From positions 1,364,001 to 1,428,000 of the forward strand of contig JAEACG010000001.1 of NCBI GenBank assembly GCA_016401345.1: DNA of 64,000 nucleotides. The letters are read 5' to 3'. Positions 60,018 to 64,000 of the stretch are shown one piece after another; position 1 is the first letter of the stretch; each line of letters begins with the position of its first letter. The notes beneath the pieces are model-generated. The model made no database searches. It saw nothing but the letters and a program-made list of their open reading frames with translations, and had not been told where the DNA came from. The DNA comes from Fictibacillus nanhaiensis. Its GTDB lineage: Bacteria; Bacillota; Bacilli; Bacillales; Fictibacillaceae. A program made the position numbers and the translations under genes.

Positions 60018-60082
60018 TTGCCTAAAGTAAGCTGTGTGTTATGGATTGAGGTAATCAACAGGGCGTAACTGGTCCATTAACA

Positions 60083-60137
60083 ACTCGCGGAATTAAGTTA
60101 AAAATTTGCGAAATTCCATCCAAAACTCACGAAAAAA
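60083..60137. repeat. Intergenic array F: three 21 bp degenerate repeats
   Basis: ACTCGCGGAATT at 60083, ATTTGCGAAATT at 60104 and ACTCACGAAAAA at 60125 are exactly 21 bp apart. The intervening bases are A-rich. It lies after a terminator and before the promoter of the second germination locus. Confidence 0.65.
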
Positions 60138-60169
60138 TGTGATTAGCTTAAGAATTGTATTTACCGATA

Positions 60170-60199
60170 GAATAATGCCTTCAAATTAAAACAATACTA
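60170..60199 (+). promoter_or_regulatory. SigmaG-like promoter of the second germination locus
   Basis: GAATA (60170-60174) and AATACTA (60193-60199) are 18 bases apart. They match the forespore sigmaG consensus GHATR-N18-CATWHTA at every position but one. The B gene starts 29 bases later. Confidence 0.6.
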
Positions 60200-60227
60200 A
60201 TTCATATTCAATTAACCGGAGGAACGT

Positions 60228-61292
60228 ATGAGAATTCAACCTGGTGTAGCTCCCATTCATATTTATGTTCTTTTAATTCTTTCATCCGGCCTCGTAAATC
60301 ATGTTCTAATTATACCCGTCATCTTATCAGCTTCAGGAAGAGATGCTTGGGTAAGTATTCTTCTTTCAATTATTCCTTACATCCTATTTATTTTACTTAT
60401 TGGTTCTGCTTTAAAAAAATTAGGAAATCAAGATTTTATACATTTTATAAAAGAACGACTTGGTACAGTCCCTGTTTATCTACTCAGCAGTGTATTTATC
60501 CTTTACTTTTTCTTAAATGCAACGATTACTTTCCGGGATACCATTACATGGACAAAAACAAATTATTTAATGGATAGCCCTCCGCTTGCTCTTTGTATTT
60601 TGTTAGGATTGCTCTGCTTTTTCGGGACTTATAAAGGACTTCAAGAATTAAGCATGGTAGCTTTGATTGCGTTACCGTTAGTTGTAACATTCGGCTTTTT
60701 TATTGCGATTGGAAATATTCCGCATAAAGACTATTCTATGCTACTGCCCATTGCAGAAAATGGCTGGTCTCCTGTGTTTAAAGGTGGCGTGTATGTTTTA
60801 TCCGGGTTAACAGAGTTAAGTACGCTTTTATTCCTTGTCCATCACACACATAAAACGCTTAAGTGGAAACACATCATTTTTGTGAGTTTGGTTTTAGTAG
60901 GACTTATGTTAGGACCAACAATGGCAGCCATTGCAGAGTTTGGCCCTTATGAAGCTAATAAATTAAGATACCCTGCTTTTGAACAATGGAAGCTTCTAAC
61001 CATTAGCAAAGTGATCACAAGGATGGACTTCCTTTCCATCTTCCAATGGATTTCTGGTGCTTTTATTAGAGTGAGTTTATTGATGTTCTTGGTTACAAAA
61101 TTGATTAATGTAAAAAAACACAGGATATGGCTAGTTGCTTCCCTATATATTCTTGCGATTGCTTATACCCTTGCTCCTATATCAAACATTTCTGTTTTTA
61201 ACTTTTTGTATCAATACTTCTTTCCGATACAGATGTATGTGATGCTGCCCATTATATCAATTGTCTGTCTTTATGTTCTAGTTAAGAAATGA
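60228..61292 (+). CDS. GerB-type germinant receptor B subunit, second locus
   Basis: Ten-helix spore germination permease-like protein of 354 residues, full length. PGVAPIHIYVLLILSSGLVNHVLI begins it; LLPIAENGWSPVFKGGVYVLSGLTELSTLLFL is the conserved middle. GGAGGAACGT precedes the ATG, and a sigmaG-like promoter lies upstream. The A and C genes that follow are only fragments, so this B subunit has no intact local partners; it might work with subunits of another receptor. Confidence 0.85.
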   Translation: MRIQPGVAPIHIYVLLILSSGLVNHVLIIPVILSASGRDAWVSILLSIIPYILFILLIGSALKKLGNQDFIHFIKERLGTVPVYLLSSVFILYFFLNATITFRDTITWTKTNYLMDSPPLALCILLGLLCFFGTYKGLQELSMVALIALPLVVTFGFFIAIGNIPHKDYSMLLPIAENGWSPVFKGGVYVLSGLTELSTLLFLVHHTHKTLKWKHIIFVSLVLVGLMLGPTMAAIAEFGPYEANKLRYPAFEQWKLLTISKVITRMDFLSIFQWISGAFIRVSLLMFLVTKLINVKKHRIWLVASLYILAIAYTLAPISNISVFNFLYQYFFPIQMYVMLPIISIVCLYVLVKK

Positions 61293-61302
61293 GGAATCTG
61301 TG

Positions 61303-61770
61303 ATGAAGAATATAAACCGTAAAGAAAATACTAAAATTCACGAACTTCTTAGCTGGTTTAGGCATTCTACAGACGTAGTGGTAAAAAACGATTTATTTGC
61401 AGAAAAAACAAATTCTTCATATACCTTAATGTTCTGTAAAGGGCTCGTTGATACCCAATTACTAGAAGAAAGCTTGCTTCCGTACTTGAATGACATCGTT
61501 GAGCAGGATGATGTTGCAATGTTTAACTCTTTAAAAAATCGGTTTGTGGTTCATGAAATCAATATTGATTCTACAAACAAAAGAAAGATTGAGCATAGCT
61601 TATTTTCAGGACAAGTACTCTTAACCGGTTCAAAGAACCATTCTCTATATGCCATTAATCTTGCAAATATGCCAAAGCGAACACCGGAAGAATCGAATAC
61701 GGAGATCTCTATACGTGGTGCACGAGACGGTTTTATTGAAGATTTGGAAATCAATTTCGCGTTAATTTGA
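61303..61770 (+). pseudogene. Truncated GerA-type A subunit (N-terminal fragment)
   Basis: A 155-residue fragment carrying only the N-terminal soluble part of a GerA-type A subunit (normally about 490 residues). The conserved block SIRGARDGFIEDLEINFALI is intact and then stops at TGA where the family continues R-x-R-I and the membrane helices. GAGGAATCTGTG supports translation from the ATG at 61303. The sequence after the stop is the C-terminal part of a GerC protein, so the intervening part of both genes appears deleted. Confidence 0.75.
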
Positions 61771-62390
61771 TAAGAAACCACTCTGTTAATGCATTATCCA
61801 TGCAGGTGCTGTTACGAAATGGCAACGAACCATTTGGCTCAACCATAATCCCAAATGTAAAGTTAGTCAAAGGAAAGTGGCTTGAAGATAATGATAAGCC
61901 TGTACTACCTACTTTAAATGGTGGGTATGTGCTTAAGGATATGAAGTTTAAAGGCAAGTTAGATTATGAACAGCTTCGTGGACAAGAATGGTTAACTAAA
62001 GAAGAAAAAAAGAACAAGCTTGAAGTACCATTAGGGGATACTGTTGTACAACTGGAAGTAAATGGGTATAAAATACATCTAAAAGAGCCTGTTCGAAGAG
62101 AGCTCAAATACACAATAGAAGTTAAAGCAAAAGCAACAATTGATGAAAATTTAGATATTGTTCCTCGTAAAGAACTTGAAAAGAAAATCATCCAAAAAAT
62201 GAAGAAGGATATTAAGCAGACTTATTTAAATGGACTTTCCATAGACAGTGACATTTATAATTTAACCCGTTCTACTTATCGAAAGTCACCGTCTTTAGTT
62301 AAAAAGTATGCTTTGCAGAACGACTCTTTGGATTCAGTCAAAGTGAAAGTTCAAATCGTTCATGCAGGAAGTCAGAAGTATAAAGACTAA
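61767..62390 (+). pseudogene. Truncated GerC-type C subunit (C-terminal fragment)
   Basis: The C-terminal 200 residues or so of a GerC family protein: TIIPNVKLVKGKWLEDNDKPVLPTLNGGYVLKDMKFKGKLDYEQLRGQEWL, then the strand-rich ELKYTIEVKAKATIDENLDI and VKVKVQIVHAGS. The lipoprotein signal and N-terminal half are missing. The nominal TTG start overlaps the gerA fragment's stop and has no ribosome site. Length and content show a deletion that joined gerA's 5' part to gerC's 3' part out of frame. Confidence 0.75.
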
Positions 62391-62398
62391 CGAAAAAA

Positions 62399-62424
62399 CT
62401 AGCACGCATGCTAGTTTTTTTGTT
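62399..62424. terminator. Terminator between the germination remnant and the RsbR-like gene
   Basis: ACTAGC and GCTAGT pair around ACGCAT, followed by seven T on the plus strand; A tract on the other side serves the minus strand gene. Confidence 0.75.
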
Positions 62425-63235
62425 TGTTACTTTCTATCGCTTGTTTTACATTCGCAAATGTTTTTATGGATGAAAAATCAATACCTTCAGAAACCGCACT
62501 AATCGCTAGCTCAGGACGCAAACCAGTCACCATTACGTTAATACCAAGTAATGCCAAAACACGGTATACATTAAAAATATGAGACGCCACTTCAGTATCA
62601 ATGTCGACGATTCCTGAAAAATCCATGATCAACCGTTCAACTTGAAGTTCAGGGATTTTAGGCAGCACATGATTCATAAGATGCTCTGTTCGATCAGCGT
62701 CGATGGTGCCAATCAATGGCAAAACAGCCAGTCCATTCTCTATAGGCACGACAGGTGTAGAAAGCTCACGAAGCTCTCTCTTTGTTTTCTCTAAAATCTC
62801 CTCTGACTTTCGTTCAAAGGCAAGAACCGTTTCATTAATGCTTACGTCCAGCATATGATGAACACGCTTAATGATTAATACGACATCTTCCGTAGAAAGT
62901 CCGAAATCAATGCTTATATTTAAAATAAAATCCGCAAACACCATTCGAGTGTCAGGATAACGGATTAATATATCAGAGATTCGATGATGCTTTGCTGCTG
63001 TTTTCTCTCCATTTTCTCGACTCCACTCCAACAGTTCTTCAGGGACAGAACCTTCTTCACAATCGATAGATTCACTTAAAAAAGATAGGAATTCGGAATA
63101 AACTTTTCTGGCCTGACTAATGTCAGTATCGCTTACTTGGAAACCAAACTGCCCAATAATATCATCAACGATTTTATTAGCTAGAAGCTCTGCATTTTCT
63201 TTTAGATAATGGGCAACCGTTAATGTTGACTTCAT
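62411..63235 (-). CDS. RsbR-family stressosome co-antagonist
   Basis: A 274-residue paralog of RsbRA. The N-terminal helical, globin-like half (about 1-135) is variable; the C-terminal STAS domain begins STPVVPIENGLAVLPLIGTIDADRTEHLM and includes DFSGIVDIDTEVASHIFNVYR. The two Thr residues phosphorylated by RsbT in RsbRA (in the STPV and IDT contexts) are present. Such proteins sit in the stressosome upstream of sigmaB. The ATG at 63235, eight bases after GGAG, is preferred to the GTG at 63244. Confidence 0.85.
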   Translation of the reverse strand: MKSTLTVAHYLKENAELLANKIVDDIIGQFGFQVSDTDISQARKVYSEFLSFLSESIDCEEGSVPEELLEWSRENGEKTAAKHHRISDILIRYPDTRMVFADFILNISIDFGLSTEDVVLIIKRVHHMLDVSINETVLAFERKSEEILEKTKRELRELSTPVVPIENGLAVLPLIGTIDADRTEHLMNHVLPKIPELQVERLIMDFSGIVDIDTEVASHIFNVYRVLALLGINVMVTGLRPELAISAVSEGIDFSSIKTFANVKQAIESNKQKN

Positions 63236-63392
63236 CTTCTTCACTCCATATCAAGAAAAATAGTTTTATTATCATACCTTCTATGATTTTATCACTAAAA
63301 AACCAGTAAATGGCTAAACTATGAAAATAATAACAGAGACAAGTGTTGAAAGATTTTGAAGAATTTTTTCGCATTGATGGTTGTTCTTAGGG

Positions 63393-63448
63393 GTAGTTAT
63401 TTTCTGTTTCAGGATGTTCGCTTTTCGCGTTGCGTGCGGTGTGCACCA
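63393..63448. repeat. Dispersed palindromic repeat, copy 3 (left half only)
   Basis: GTAGTTATTTTCTGTTTCAGG followed by TGTTCGCTTTTCGCGTTGCGTGCGGTG is clearly the left half of the elements at 3336 and 27243, with many substitutions. The right half is absent. The rest of the 63236-63730 interval holds no gene I can support. Confidence 0.5.
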
Positions 63449-63730
63449 TGAATGATAGACATTCAAGAGATTTTACTTACTCCTAAATATACAAGGCAAT
63501 ACTTCATATGTGAGCTTTCTCATCGATCATTGGCGAGATACTTATCAGTTGGTATCCATGACTTCCTCTCCAATTAAATCTTCTTCTACATCGAAAAAAA
63601 ATAAGGTAAATATAAAGAGTATGTAAACCTTATAGTGATTAGGTTGAAAAGAAAAGGAACTCATGTTATTTTTATTTCGAAAACCGATATAGATAATCGA
63701 TATTGAGATGCGAATATAGGCGGTGATTAT

Positions 63731-64000
63731 ATGGAAGAGAAAACTTTACGAAAACTTTTTCTTGGTTTCATACAAATACACATTCTGCATCATGCGCTTG
63801 AACACCCAATTTATGGCGTATGGATGCTAGAAGAACTCAGAGAACACGGCTATAACATTAGCACAGGTACACTATATCCGATTCTTCACTCCATGGAAGC
63901 AGACGGACTTTTGACAAAGGAAAACAAGAACGTTGAAGGAAAAATTAGAAAGTACTACACCGCAACTGAAAAAGGACAGATCGTCTTATCTGAAGCAAGA
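63731..64000 (+). CDS. PadR-family transcription regulator (runs off the window)
   Basis: The first 90 residues of a PadR-type winged helix protein: LFLGFIQIHILHHALEHPIYGVWMLEELREHGYNISTGTLYPILHSMEADGLL is the family signature, ending in the wing (KIRKYYTATEKGQ). PadR proteins repress transporter or detoxification genes, often downstream of themselves; the target is beyond the edge. GGCGGTGATTAT precedes the ATG. A CGATAT repeat pair (63685 and 63698) lies just upstream and might be its site. Confidence 0.85.
   Translation, partial: MEEKTLRKLFLGFIQIHILHHALEHPIYGVWMLEELREHGYNISTGTLYPILHSMEADGLLTKENKNVEGKIRKYYTATEKGQIVLSEAR

Overview
The window is chromosomal DNA from a low-GC, endospore-forming Bacillaceae bacterium. 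Three observations support this. The left third keeps the Bacillus subtilis prsA–yhaL–yhaM–yhaN–yhaO–yhaP–yhaQ–yhzD–yhaX–yheA–yheB order. There is an alpha/beta small acid-soluble spore protein and two GerA-type germination loci. Almost every gene has a GGAGG-type ribosome binding site. It is not B. subtilis itself, because order and content differ elsewhere; Fictibacillus or a close relative is my guess (inference only). I saw no rRNA, tRNA, prophage, CRISPR array or intact insertion sequence.

Layout. 1-13.1 kb: the secretion foldase prsA, yhaL, an MFS exporter, the exonuclease yhaM, a CssRS-like secretion-stress two-component system, the yhaN/yhaO SMC-like ATPase-nuclease pair and the yhaP/yhaQ ABC exporter. 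13-20 kb: yhzD, an acetyltransferase, dhaS, yhaX, yheA, yheB, a Dph6-like enzyme and a polysaccharide deacetylase with an in-frame stop. 20-26 kb: a PucR-type regulator followed by an orphan pair of peptide-type permeases, the shared sugar ATPase msmX, and a cystine-type binding protein plus permease without an ATPase. 26-34 kb: a SASP, an ArsR-type regulator, aldehyde dehydrogenase divergent from an SDR, a DUF2157/GDYXXLXY membrane operon and HemAT. 34-39 kb: the heterodimeric multidrug exporter yheI/yheH (bmrCD) behind a long leader that holds two small ORFs and an attenuator-like terminator. 39-42 kb: a riboflavin operon (ribE-ribBA-ribH) behind an FMN riboswitch. 42-52 kb: a Ktr potassium channel subunit, two membrane proteins, yhbD plus a bactofilin, and an intact A-C-D-B germination operon resembling yfkQRST. 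51-57 kb: a divergent MFS/HxlR pair, an amine oxidase, a DinB-like protein and a SulP transporter. 57-60 kb: a second riboflavin-precursor operon (GTP cyclohydrolase II, ribD, HAD phosphatase). 60-64 kb: a second germination locus with only its B gene intact, an RsbR paralog and the start of a PadR regulator.

The most unusual signals are not genes. Six intergenic regions hold arrays of short degenerate direct repeats with a 20-21 bp period (two helical turns), each just beyond an intrinsic terminator and before the next transcription unit. Two arrays 23 kb apart share one unit in opposite orientation; the other four have their own units. Other points worth a second look are the split riboflavin pathway, whose second operon appears to encode consecutive steps 1-4 and so suggests a candidate for the elusive phosphatase; the bmr leader; the gerA-gerC deletion remnant; and several promoter-overlapping palindromes.
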